NCBI RefSeq assembly: GCF_004210375.1
Contig: NC_134833.1
Coordinates: 140,174,127 to 140,238,126 of the forward strand
Direction of reading: 5' to 3'
DNA length: 64,000 nucleotides
DNA from: Tachypleus tridentatus
Lineage: Eukaryota; Arthropoda; Merostomata; Xiphosura; Limulidae
The notes below the pieces were generated by a model. The model saw only the letters and a program-made list of their open reading frames with translations. It ran no database searches and was not told where the DNA came from. Numbering within the stretch: position 1 is the first letter of the stretch; the number at the start of each line of letters is the position of its first letter. The translations under genes and the position numbers were made by a program. This document shows positions 49,780 through 62,200 of the stretch, in pieces.

Positions 49780-50691
49780 TTGTCTCAAGAATAGTGGTTT
49801 ATGTTCACAAACTGTTGTTAATAGAACAACGATTATAAATTTTTGTTTATAAGAATACTTATGTTCATGAACTGTTGTCAATAGAACAATGGTTACAAGT
49901 TGTCTGTAAGAATAGTGGTTTATGTTAATGAACTGTTGTCAATAGAACAATGACTAAGTTGTTGTCTATAAGAATAGTGGTTTATGTTAATGAACTGTTG
50001 TCAATAGAACAATGGTTACAAGTTGTCTATAAGAATAGTGGTTCATGTTAATGAACTGTTGTCAATAGAACAATGGTTACAAGTTGTCTATAAGAATAGT
50101 GGTTCATGTTAATGAACTGTTGTCAATAGAACAATGGTTACAAGTTGTCTAGAAGAATAGTGGTTTATGTTAATGAACTGTTGTAATAAGAACAATGACT
50201 AAGTTGTTGTCTGTAAGAATAGTGGTTCATGTTCATGAACTGTTGTCAATAGAACAATGGTTACAAGTTGTCTATAAGAATAGTGGTTCATGTTAATAAA
50301 CTGTTGTCAATAGAACAATGGTTACAAGTTGTCTATAAGAATAGTGGTTCATGTTCATGAACTGTTGTCAATAGAACAATGGTTACAAGTTGTCGAGAAG
50401 AATAGTGGTTCATGTTCATGAACTGTTGTCAATAGAACAATGGTTACAAGTTGTCGAGAAGAATAGTGGTTTATGTTAATGAACTGTTGTAAATAGAACA
50501 ATGACTAAGTTGTTGTCTGTAAGAATAGTGGTTTATGTTAATGAACTGTTGTCAATAGAACAATGGTTACAAGTTGTCTATAAGAATAGTGGTTGATGTT
50601 CATGAACTGTTGTCAATAGAACAATGGTTACAAGTTGTCTGTAAGAATAGTGGTTCATGTTCATGAACTGTTGTCAATAGAATAATGATTA
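49780..50691. repeat. 61-bp tandem array, about 15 copies
   Basis: The unit is AAGAATAGTGGTTCATGTTC, ATGAACTGTTGTCAATAGAA, CAATGGTTACAAGTTGTCTA plus T. TAGTGGTTC begins at 50281, 50342 and 50403 (61 bp). It stops at a TIR element and resumes at about 51560. Confidence 0.93.
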
Positions 50692-51546
50692 CACAATGTA
50701 ACACAAATTTTGTTCCTGAATAGTGTGTGTTATTTCTTAATTGCTTTTTGTAAAAATACAGAGAACAGCCATTATTCCCTTCAAACTTTGCTTTTGTGGC
50801 CTGGATAATGAACTTTAGAAATTAACCTATTTTCTATGTAAAAACAAGCAAATTTGCACATTTTCATAAGGTCTGAATAAAACAACATATGAATCAAAAT
50901 GTACATGTATTGAGTTGAGGAATAATTCGTGAGCGTTTTTTCAAGTTAAAAAAATATATTCATAAATGAAACGCTTTTGCAAAATATTTCATGTCATTTG
51001 GTAGATAATTTTTTGCTCTAATAGATGGTGTGTTTGATTTTCATATGTCTTTAATTTTTGCTTTCATTTTCAGCTCATTAAATGGAATGTCAAGTGGACA
51101 AAATCGAGCATTTTCGACACCATCTGCTTTTCTTGCAATTTCGTTTAAAACAATGCATACTATATACCTAGGTATTACATGAAATAAAGTATCATAATAA
51201 ATGTTTTGGGTGTAATGTGTTCATGCATTGAAGTATTGTATAGTCTTGCATGTAATGCTTGAAAAATTATTTAAAAACGCTCACGAATTATTCCTCAACC
51301 TAATATTTATACTAAAGTTATACAAAGATGTTTCGAAATGAAAAGTTTTTCAAGATTTGCAACTGCAATGTAAATCACTTTCATGTATCAGCCCCCAAAT
51401 ATCGTCTTCCATCATGTTTTCATTATAAACTTCTAGGTCACAAAAGCAAAGTTTGAAGAGAAAATAGGTCTTTTCCATTCATTTTAAGCATAAGCAATTG
51501 GGAAATAACACTTTCTGCCCAGGAACAAGAAAAAGTTAAAATGTTG
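50692..51546. mobile_element. TIR element inside the 61-bp array
   Basis: Left end CACAATGTAACACAAATTTT and GTTCCTG; right end CAGGAACAAGAAAAAGTTAA and AATGTTG, in inverted orientation. Its two arms are the reverse complement of the 61379-61858 element, including CTTTGCTTTTGTGGCCTGGA and CAGCCCCCAAATATCGTCTT. It differs by a 384-bp insertion in the middle. No transposase frame was found. Confidence 0.85.
50915..51298. mobile_element. Second TIR element nested in the first
   Basis: TTGAGGAATAATTCGTGAGC (then GTTTTTT) at the left and its inverted copy (AAAAACGC, TCACGAATTATTCCTCAA) at the right give TIRs of about 26 bp. This block is absent at the matching position of the sister copy at 61379-61858, which supports insertion. 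No coding capacity seen. Confidence 0.85.
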
Positions 51547-51554
51547 TTACTAGT

Positions 51555-51690
51555 GTTTTAAGTTGTTGTCTATAAAAATGGTAGTTTATGTTCATGAATT
51601 TGTTGTCAATAGAATAATGGTTACAAGTTGTTGTCTATAAGAATGGCAGGTTATGTTCATGAACTGTTGCCTATAATGTCTGGATGATTA
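51555..51690. repeat. 61-bp array, right-hand remainder
   Basis: GTTGTCAATAGAATAATGGT, TACAAGTTGTTGTCTATAAG and GGTTATGTTCATGAACTGTT are units of the array broken by the TIR element. Confidence 0.85.
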
Positions 51691-54600
51691 TTTAACATGT
51701 AATTGATGTTTATGAAAATAGTATTTGTGAGAATAATGAAACATTGTTATAGAATGCAGCCACAAGACTGTTAAAGTGATTTAAATTACTCCATTGTATC
51801 TTACAAAAATTCTTTTAACCTGTGTTTGCCATTAACATATTTATTTTTGTTGTTATTGTTAAAGTGAAAACTGAAAGACAAGTTTTAGAATTTAATATTT
51901 CTTGGTGATTACTTATTACAACTGTAAAATTTTGTCACTGAATTTGTTAGAGGTACAAATTATTGTAAATTAATTGTTTTACCCAATTCAGGTTTACAGA
52001 TGTTTTTTTTATGAACTCACACTCATAGAATGTCAAATTTACACACATGTCAATCTTGACATTTCACATGTCCTTTTTAGTCCAATAATTGAAAATGTTA
52101 TTCACATAACATTTGGTTTGTTCCATAAGTCTGGACTTAATCTTTATTGTAAATTAATTTACACTGTATTGTGTATTTACCTGTTATTTTTATGAACATT
52201 TATAAAATGTGATTCATTTATTGTTCTAAGTAACTGTTCAGTATATATTATTCTGTCAAACTCACTGCAGAGCTAAATATGTTTTTCTTAAAAGGTGGCA
52301 CACCTAAGGTTTGTTTTGGATGAAATTAAGATGAATTGTTGGATATGATATTACAAAAAAAGACAAAGAAAGCTTGAGTAATTTTAGAAATATTCATGCT
52401 GCTTTTGTGAACTTAAAGAACATTTCTGAATCAACTGGCCTAGTGATGGAAATTAATTTTAAATGTTGCTAGTCACACAAAGTTAATTACCAGTGTTTAA
52501 AATATACTTACTAGTAGAAATATTTTAGAAAACCAGAATGTTTTCAGTGTTTTGGATACCACAGATAAGGAATTACAAGGAAACAAATATTGTAATACTA
52601 ATCCAGCTTCAGTGCTTGGTGCTTTATTGTCTCTTACTGTTGGTACTAATTTTGTAGTATTAAATAGATAAAATTTAAGATGCTAAGTAAACACTGATTA
52701 CAGTTTTAATAAATGGTCAAAAAAAAAGATCAGTTCTGTAATGTAAAACAAAATAAAATGATCTTATTTGTAGTTTTATCCCTGGCATTTGAGCTCTGTG
52801 TACTTTTTACCAGCCTAAAGAAGAAAACAGTGATTGAATTACCTGTACTAATCCCACCTCATAACAGACGGGGTGACATCTATCAATCTTAACATTAACT
52901 GCGAGTTTTGGGGTATAGTGTACTAAAAAATGGATTTTCTTTTGCAAGGTTCTTTGTACACAAGTCTTCCAGGTAATTTATTTAAAAATTATATTTATCT
53001 TATTTAATTTTTAACTTAAAGTAAAGTAGGATACTATGGCCCTTGACATGTATGAAAACATTCTCTATTTAAAAATACTTTAAACAAAAATATTTCAGTC
53101 TACCTTCACATTGGAAACATCTTTTGCAATTCAAGTTCACATCCTTTGGATCATATCTGTTACTAATAATGACTTACTCTAAACATGAGAATTGTGTGCC
53201 TACTATACACACTGATCAAGGCATCATGAGTTAACCTGACTGATGTAAAAAACATTGAGGATTGCTTACGAATATTACAAGTAACTGGTGAGAACTAAGA
53301 TGTAAGCATTGTTTATCATCCTTGCCTGGTGTTTTAACCATCATTCCAGAGCACGGTGAATTATACTGGGTTCTGCTCATGTACGTTAAGAGATGCTCTA
53401 CTGTATGTACCAAACATTATGCTGACACTCCTGTAACTAACACACAGCTTATTAATATGAAATTGACATAAGTGGGAGACATACATCTTGCTTGATATTA
53501 AATAAAATATGCTTTAACTTACTGACTGAAATAAGCATTATATAATCCACAAACAATAATATAAAATAAACATAAATGAATCCTCATAGATACTTGTTTA
53601 GCACACTATGTATGAATCCTAGAAATTTGTAAACCTAGTATGTCATAAAAACTAATTTTAATATGCAGAATAGCAGTGGCACCAACAAAGATAATGTCAT
53701 ACTCTAAAAATCTCATGTTTGGCTTCTTTTAATATCCTAAACTAATATAAAATACTACTAAGACTTATTGTTCCCATTGCAAATTTTAAATTACTGATCA
53801 GGAATAAGACAGACAGCACCCTACTGTCCAGGCCAATAAACTAAATGTATAATGCACTCACAGATATTTTATGGTATCACACTATGTAAAATGCCCTTTT
53901 TTAATGTAGAATTTCAAGTTTATTTTTCTTCTTAAAATAAGGTTTCATTTTCAAGGGAAGATCTGTATTGGCTCACATTTTGACATATATGATTCACATG
54001 TGTACATCATTTTGGCATTCCTGCAAAGTGATTGTTCTAGATTACAGCTTTTTGGTAGATGTGATACCTGTATTAACAATGCTGTAATTGTAACTAAAAT
54101 AAAAGCTTAATTCAGAGATATATTCCTGAACTGATGTGATAATGTAGCCTTTTAGGCTTAATAAGTAACCTAGATCACATTTTACTGGAACTAATTTTCC
54201 CTTTAGGGCATGTAAGAAAATAAAAAACTATTTTCCATCAAAGTTTTACACAAAGTAACCTCAAAGTTGTTATCCAAACAACTTTTCTAATAAGCCATTC
54301 CAACATATTTAAAAAGTTTATAAGATGTTTTTTTTTAATTTTATGAATTTCTTAAGTTAAAATATTTATCTTTTAAGAAAAATATAAATGTTTCTCCATT
54401 CTTCTAAGTGATATTACTTGATAAATCTGTCCAACACAGGCAGTTTATGAAAACATGTATAACAATAGATTATAAACTTGAGATTTTTTGTTTTAGACTT
54501 GTACACAAATTCTTACTTTAAACTTTACTTTAATACAGAGAAGTGCAAAAGCCATGTTCCCCTACTTTAGTGGATAATATAAATAATTTGTTATTGAAAA

Positions 54601-55384
54601 ACAAGAATGAATTATATATTTTTAAATATAACAATTTATACAAACATCTACAAAAATAGAAGTCCTACTACATAACAAACAAACAAACAAAATTTATTCT
54701 TATAGCTTCAAGAACCACAGAACCAGAAACTCTTAAATTTTAGAAAGTACTTTACTGGTATAACCTGGAACTCAAATAACCACAACAAAAATATCTAATG
54801 AAAAAATATATCACTGCTTGACTAGCTACATAAATTATATACTTTGTACATATTGCATCTTACATCCTTTAAAAAAAGTTTAAGTTATTTTTACGATAAA
54901 CTGAATATAAGCTCTAAACACTTTTAGTACGTTGATAGAGTGTAGCTGTTACTTAAAAAGGAGCTGTTCTTCCTCCTGTTACTTGACACATTTTATGCCT
55001 TAGGCTAATAGAGAAATCCTAAGTTTTATTTAGGTCTTACAGTAAAAGGACACAAGATCTACTAAATTAACCGTTACAGTCTGGAATCTCCCAGTGAATG
55101 TCCTATTCACAAAAGATAACATTTTAATTTATCCTACAGATATAACACATATAATGTAATTGCATTTACTGGCAAGAAAACTTGTTATGCTGTTATAAAA
55201 CATCTTGTCAATCCAACAAAACATTTAATTTATTCATCCAAACAAAAATTAATATTAATCTTTATAATTTTAACCAATGAAATCAGAGAATCAATGAAAA
55301 TTTCTTTAAAAAATGAAAAAAGTGTGTTAGTTTGTAAAGTATCATAACAGTATTCTAAATTCACAAGGTTTCAAAACTTGAAAT
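51691..55384. other. Intergenic DNA and probable CCNK 3' UTR
   Basis: No tandem arrays, SINEs or coding frames of note. The part nearest 55384 is CCNK 3' UTR; on the - strand candidate AATAAA signals lie at 55234-55229 and near 54695. The rest is AT-rich, apparently single-copy DNA. Confidence 0.4.
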
Positions 55385-56206
55385 CTAAAACCTTCCAGTA
55401 ATTCTCACTTGAGGGATTCCTGCAGAAGGTGGTGGCTGTTGTAAGTTAGTAACAATAGATGGCTGGTAACCTCTAAAGCCTGTTGGTGGAGCTGGTGGTC
55501 GACCTGCTTGTAAAGGTGGTTGTGGCGGGCGAGGCATGACTTGATGTGGGTTGGAAGAAAATGGAGGGTATTGAGGATGTACTGTAGGAGGTGGAGGGAC
55601 ACTGTACTGTGTTAGTGGGGGACATTGGGGCTGGCTGGAGTAATGATCAGCAAATCGTGGGGGTGGGAGAAAAGGGTGAGCATGCAAAGTGGGACATGGA
55701 AAGTTATATGGTGTTTGGTTGGATGGAGGAGTGGGGAAAGGATAACACTGTAATTGTGAGTGAGACTTGATCTCTGAATGATGATAATATTGATGTTTGG
55801 TTTGAGGAAAAGGTGTATTACCTGGGGCAAGAGAAGAAACAGAAGTGGGGTAGGAACAGTGACTTGTTACAGCAGACTGATCTGGACATCCACCATTAGA
55901 AACAGTTCTGGTTGTTGTTTCACCGCTCATGGCTGGCTCCTGCTGCTGTGTGGATACATTTTCATTACCACCTGTGGTAATACTTGCAGTGACAGGTTTA
56001 TCCTTAGAGGGAGAATCTTGAGAAGTCTGGACAGTTGAGACTGAAGCAGTCACTGTAGTGAGAGGTATGGTAGTCACAGTGGAATCATGTAAATTCAAAT
56101 CTTTAAGCTCAGTTTCTTCTACTTTTGAAATTGTCTGGCCCAAAGATCGTTCTTTGCTTGTAGATTGTTGAGGTGGTGACAGTGAAAGTTGTGCTGGCGA
56201 TGTTGA
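55385..56206 (-). CDS. CCNK: CCNK last exon: Ser/Thr- then Pro-rich tail
   Basis: The acceptor is TTGTGCTGTTTTAG and the exon is 273 codons plus TAG. It starts [20 protein letters not shown], is Ser/Thr-rich for about 120 residues, then Pro/Gln/Tyr-rich (for example [16 protein letters not shown] and [16 protein letters not shown]), and ends [14 protein letters not shown]. Vertebrate cyclin K also has a proline-rich disordered tail, somewhat longer. An AATAAA on this strand (bases 55234-55229) lies about 150 nt past the stop; its use is not proven. Confidence 0.93.
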   Translation of the reverse strand, partial: STSPAQLSLSPPQQSTSKERSLGQTISKVEETELKDLNLHDSTVTTIPLTTVTASVSTVQTSQDSPSKDKPVTASITTGGNENVSTQQQEPAMSGETTTRTVSNGGCPDQSAVTSHCSYPTSVSSLAPGNTPFPQTKHQYYHHSEIKSHSQLQCYPFPTPPSNQTPYNFPCPTLHAHPFLPPPRFADHYSSQPQCPPLTQYSVPPPPTVHPQYPPFSSNPHQVMPRPPQPPLQAGRPPAPPTGFRGYQPSIVTNLQQPPPSAGIPQVRITGRF

Positions 56207-59200
56207 CTAAAACAGCACAAGTTATACTCTTATGTCAATTAAGGAGTCAAAATAAACTATAGAAATTTAGGTATAACATAGTATAGAGATCCACCAACAA
56301 AAGATTTTAAAAAATGCATATGTCAGAATTTGGGAACCCAAAATAAATAATATTTATTGGAAGGAGCAACTGAATTAAAAACAAAATATGTAACCTATGG
56401 CTTTAAATCACTAACTGGTATGTCAAGTGTTTTAATTGTCCAACAGGAAAAACAGGGGTTAAGTTCTTCCTTTTTCAGAGCAAAAAGAAAAAAGAAGTAT
56501 GGAATTTTTGTTACTGAATTTGTGAATTTCCAAAATAAACAGTAATTATTTATATGATTAATGTGAATGAATGTTATATCCTTTATTACTGCTACTTAAT
56601 ACAAGTATAGTAATTTATTTGTTTACTTTATAAAGACAAGTAGAAATCATTATATACCTAGCCTAGCTAGCTATAGTAACAGTTTTAATGCTACAAAATT
56701 ACTGACACGAGAAATTTAAAACTACAAAAACTGAGTAACTTAAAATATTTTCAAAAAAGAAATTGTCCCCTTTTGACTAAAATTAACACTACTACAGATA
56801 TATAAGAAAACACTTGAATATCACACACTTTTCGTTTATGAATTTCATTTACCAATCTCATGACGACAAAGGTCATTTTTCAAACACTGCGTTTTACCTA
56901 AACAAAGAATCTACATTAAATACCTGTACTTTCCAGAGAAACAAAAATATATCAATCATTACTTGTCTTCATAAAATCTAAATATGTTATTATACTTGTT
57001 TTCTTTTTGTTAACTATATATTTCTGAACCAACAAAAGTAAACATAGGGTGCACATATACCATTTCAAATTTACTACTCATCAGAAACACTAGCATTCTT
57101 TTAGGTACAAGAAAGAAATCACTGGGACCCCAAATGGAAGAGTTTACTAGAAGAGACAGAATGATAAAGTCTGACATTATTTTCTGTACATTTATCTGGA
57201 AATGTCACTTATTTATTTAGTTGAAACTTTGTTGGAATAATGAAATTTCAATTCACTCCATAACCACATACACTGATTTTGTATCCCATTTTTACACACA
57301 AGTAAAAAATATTTTGTAAATGTAAAATGATATAATGATGGCAATGGCAAGAAAGAATACACAAAAATATAGGGATGATACAGCTATATACAGATTATCC
57401 ATCCTACATGGGTTAATATTAAAATTTATATTACACTGCAAAATTTACGAGTACAAAATGTTTATGAAGTAGGTCAAATTGACCGATCTTGTAGTGACTC
57501 TAAGAATTGAGACAATTTTATTCAACTTGATTTTCCTTGTATGCAAGTTGTAGGCTCTTAATGACACTACATTGATGCTACCCTGGTATGCATGATATTA
57601 TGATAAACAAACTGTACATCAACAATCAGGAGTATAGAACTACATTAATACTGTATTAAAGTCAAGAATGCATTTTACAGTGCAGAGTTGTCTTGACTAA
57701 AACAAGAAAACATACAATTTTATGGGTTGGTATCTTATTTTTGATGGTCTCTTGCCTTGCTTTAGGACTTGTTGGATAGAGAAATGAAACATAAGTGACT
57801 GGTAACCATCATTTAAAGTAAAACTCCCCATCACTGCTGATATTTTAGTGTGTATATTTGTATTATGTCTACTGAGTACTTTTGCCATCCCTACATATAG
57901 TCTTCTGACTATGATACATCATGCATATCAGTCCCTGATATATATGGTTTAACACTTAACCTGCTAATCACAACCCTGGAGTACAAGTGAAACATGGAAT
58001 TTAAAAGAACAAGAAAGGAGTTTAGTTAATCCTGAACAACATTATTATTTATTTATTGAAAACATGGTTTAATGTTTTTGTTGTTGTTTTTATCTCAACC
58101 AAGAGTTCATACATGCGATATTATAAGTTGTGTTTAAAACATCCACATTTTATTACTTCATCTTATTGTATGTGCTTTTGAATTTTTCCGTTTGATTTGC
58201 ATCAAATGTCCAGTCCATAGAAAAATGAAAGAATTAAGAATATATCCAATATACAACATGCAGGATTGGAATGTTAACATTTCGATTGACAACTAGAAGT
58301 TTTCTTACCTCAAAAATCAAACTGTTACTGTAACTACTGATTAAGTTATTAAAGATTTCACTTGAATGGCTTGATATTAACAAATACAGCTCAATGAAAA
58401 TATTCCACTAACTTTTAAACTATGCAACAAATATGCAATATTACATGTGGGAAAAAATGTTTTTACAAAACACATTGTTCATTCCAATTTCTGTTGCTTT
58501 GTTTTTTCAATATTATTTTACCATTAAATTTAAAATGTAGATCATACAAAGGTTACATGTTATTGTTTTTATTTCAGTTAACTTACAGGTTGTACTTGTT
58601 TATCAGATTTCAGTGGTGATGTAGAGGGGAAACAGTTTTCTGGAGTAGCTGGTGTTGGTGTGGAATACAAGTCCAAAACTTGGTGACAAATATCTGGAGT
58701 AAAATACCAATTACATAATAACATTCATTTTATCGAAAAAGGTTTAAAATGCAACTTGGCTATTCATTCCTGGAATTTTGTAGTTAGCTTTAAATGTTAC
58801 ATTTATAATGCTACAATCTTACGAATTTTGATACACTCAGTTGCTGACAAAAACGTCCAATTATTAGTCATAAATTGACTATTTCATAATCTTAGTGTCT
58901 CTTTCCTCGAAGTACATACCAGTAACACTGCTGACAACACATTATTAATGTATGTGATAACTCACATACAGCCTTCTATGGTAAGACAATTATACTTACA
59001 ATTTTATTTGTTTTGTCCCAAGTTCATAACTGAAATGAAGCACATGGCTCTGAAGTTAAAATAAAACTGACAAATATAAATGTCAAAATAATACACAAAA
59101 TATTTAGCTAAACTGTGAAAAACAATGATATTTGCTAATGAAGATGGCAGCCTTCCACTAATTCTGTGAACTATGTAAGTTTATTAAGCTAGTTAGTAAA

Positions 59201-62200
59201 AATGTTGGGAGCATATATGATTGGCATCCTCATAATCAAACTCTGTCTAGTTAATGGAAATCTTCCTGAAGTAGAAAAAAAAAAAAAGAGAGAAAGGCAT
59301 ATCAATCAAATATTAAATGACCTTCTAACACATCTATTGTCAAGTCCTCTACAAAAACCTCCCACCAATACTGTTGTTTTGATGTTCTTCCAGACCAGTC
59401 CAAGACCTCAAATTTAGAAAGTTTTCCAGCAAGAAATATCAAGGCAATTGCTATTATTTCTGGTTCCCACTGCAGACATATTGTTGTACACAAGCTGAGA
59501 AAAAAAGAAGAATTTATACAAAATTTTTTAAAGTACATATTAAGAAGAGAAAACATGACATTGTAGGTTAAAACTCTTAAGCAGAAAGTAAGCCTATTTA
59601 GGCCATAATACTAATATGTTTAGTATTTTCTATGAACTTTTTTTTTCTAGTTCAAACGTATGCAAGATCTACAAGTAAAATAATTTCACATTTCCAAATA
59701 AATGACATTCAAAACGCCCATTAACAGTCACTTATATTTAACATTAGGCCTAAACTATAGTGAAATCTGTTTACGTTTCTGTGCTTCTGATGTACAGTGT
59801 GCATTTTGATTTTACTCTCAGCTTTGAATAAATAATTTCAATTAACCATCACTCCTCATCTGAGACACCCAGTTTGAAAGTAATTTTGAAAGCAGAGAGT
59901 TAATATAATCTAATATTCAATATTTTTTAAAGTGGATGGAACAAGTTCAATCTTAATATAATGTACATAGCTTGAATATATGAATATGTATGTGACCAAA
60001 ATAATACAATGTATCACCATTTATTGAACAACACTAGAAACAAAATTCCATAAAAAATTCACACTTTTGGATATTCTACCTATATATAGATAAATTCAAA
60101 CAATTAGAAAATCAACCATGTCCAACCATTTTTTTATTGTAAAACAATTTAAATGAAAATACTCTCCTCACAACAAAAACACGACTTTCACCAGGGCTGT
60201 AAGTGAGGATTTGATTATACCTTTTGTGATGCAATTTTTAATTATAGTACTAAAAAACAGGAGTTCTTAAAAAACTTTTTTTCAATAAATGTTACCAGTT
60301 TTAATTTATAAAAACATTAGTTTATATTGGCAAAATCCAAACACTCTTTCCATAGTGTTTTCCAGAAAAATCCATTTTTAGGAATTGTTCAGTTTTAATT
60401 TTTTTTTCAATAAAGTTATGAGTAGAATAGTGTTTCTGTTAGTAATAAGTGTGACAACTGTAGAATAAGAAACTAAAGACAAATATTATCTCATTCAATC
60501 CAACTTTAACTTCTTTTAACTGGATTTCATAAATTGGTATTTTTACTAACTCAGTATAGTTAAAACAAATAGTCAACTTTCTCCTTTGATGTTGAACAAA
60601 TTATTTAAGATATTATCTTTTAAATAATATTGAAACTTCACTAGAAAAACTAGGATGAAAAACTAATACTGATGTTTATCCATGCTTAAAAAGAAATATT
60701 ATAAAAGGCTTACCTGTCATTAATAAATGTCCAGGCCATCTGGACCACCTTTTGTAATTTTTGTTTGTCACCTAGGTAAAAATTCAAAACTTTCTCTGCA
60801 CTTTTAGCAAAATGTTTTTCCATAAATTGAAAAAAAAATTTGCTGTTTAGAGAGGTTAATGCTAATTTTTATACAATTTCATCCATTCTTGATAGTTGAA
60901 ATCCATATAAAAGCTATAATTTCTTTAGGTTTAAATTTATAATAAAACATTGAGACATCCAGTAGTGATTGCAAGCCCTTTCAAAACACAGTTGAGAAAG
61001 ACTTAAGTAATTTTATGATCAAGTCACTGACTTGTACTATGCAATATAAATTTGGTGTTTTAATTATTTTTTTTTACTTAAAATATGAAATAAAAGCTCA
61101 ACACAGTCTTTATATGAAACACAGGTACACTTCACTCTTTACTAATATTTGTTTTATGCTCTCAGCTTAGCACTTTCCCTTATTTAATTAAAAATAAATA
61201 CTTAAACCAACATTTATTTCTGAGTTTTTTTTACCACATGCTAAGTCCAGGTGATTATAAAAATGTAATTTAACATGTACCTATCTTAAAACGAAAACAC
61301 AACCACTTCACATTGTATTCACTAATATACTAACAATTTGGGGAAAAAGTTACGTTCCTAAATTAACTTTTCTTATTACACTATGTAAAAATTTTTTTAC
61401 TTTTTCTTGTTCCTGTGCAGAAAATGTTATTTCCCAATTGTTCATGCTTAAAGTAAATGGAAAAGAGCTATTTTTCTCTTTAAACTTTACTTTTGTGACC
61501 TGGAAGCATGTATCGAAAACATGATGGGAGACTGTATTTGGGGGCTGATACGTGAAAGTGATTTACATTAGTCTCAAATCTCAAAAAACTACTCACTTCT
61601 AAGCATTTTTGTAAAACTTTAGTATAAAAAAAATACATAAATCTTGATTCGTATGTTGTTTTATTCAGACTTTATGTAAATGAAAATGTGCAAATTTGCC
61701 TGTTTTTTACATAGAAAATAGATTCATTTCTAAATTTCATTATCCAGGTCACAAAAGCAATGTTTGAAGGGAATAATGGCCATTTTCTGTACTTTTACAA
61801 CATAAGCAATTGAGAAGTAATGCATACTATCCAGGAACAAGATTTGTGTTACATAGTGTTATTAAATACTTTATTTTTCCTGATGGAGTATTTTTTCATA
61901 TACAGTCACCCTTATTTTTTGAGTTACAAAATGTGAAACACATTATATGACAGAACTAACTAATAATAAAAAATAAAATTTAGTATAATCTACCTTTCAG
62001 TGATTTTGCATATTTCAAAAGATGTCTATATGGATGGTCAACTTGAAGATCAAACTTTATGGTCTGAAGAAGAATTCTTTCTAATGTCATGACTTCTTCC
62101 TTTAAAAAAATATACACAAACTGTATTGTATTTCATGTGCATATTGTATTTATATATATGAGTAATAAAGCAAAATGTACTTATTAATCTATTCATAATG

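Noticed and set aside
55778..56038. 86-codon + strand frame
   Set aside because: It is antisense shadow of the last CCNK exon.
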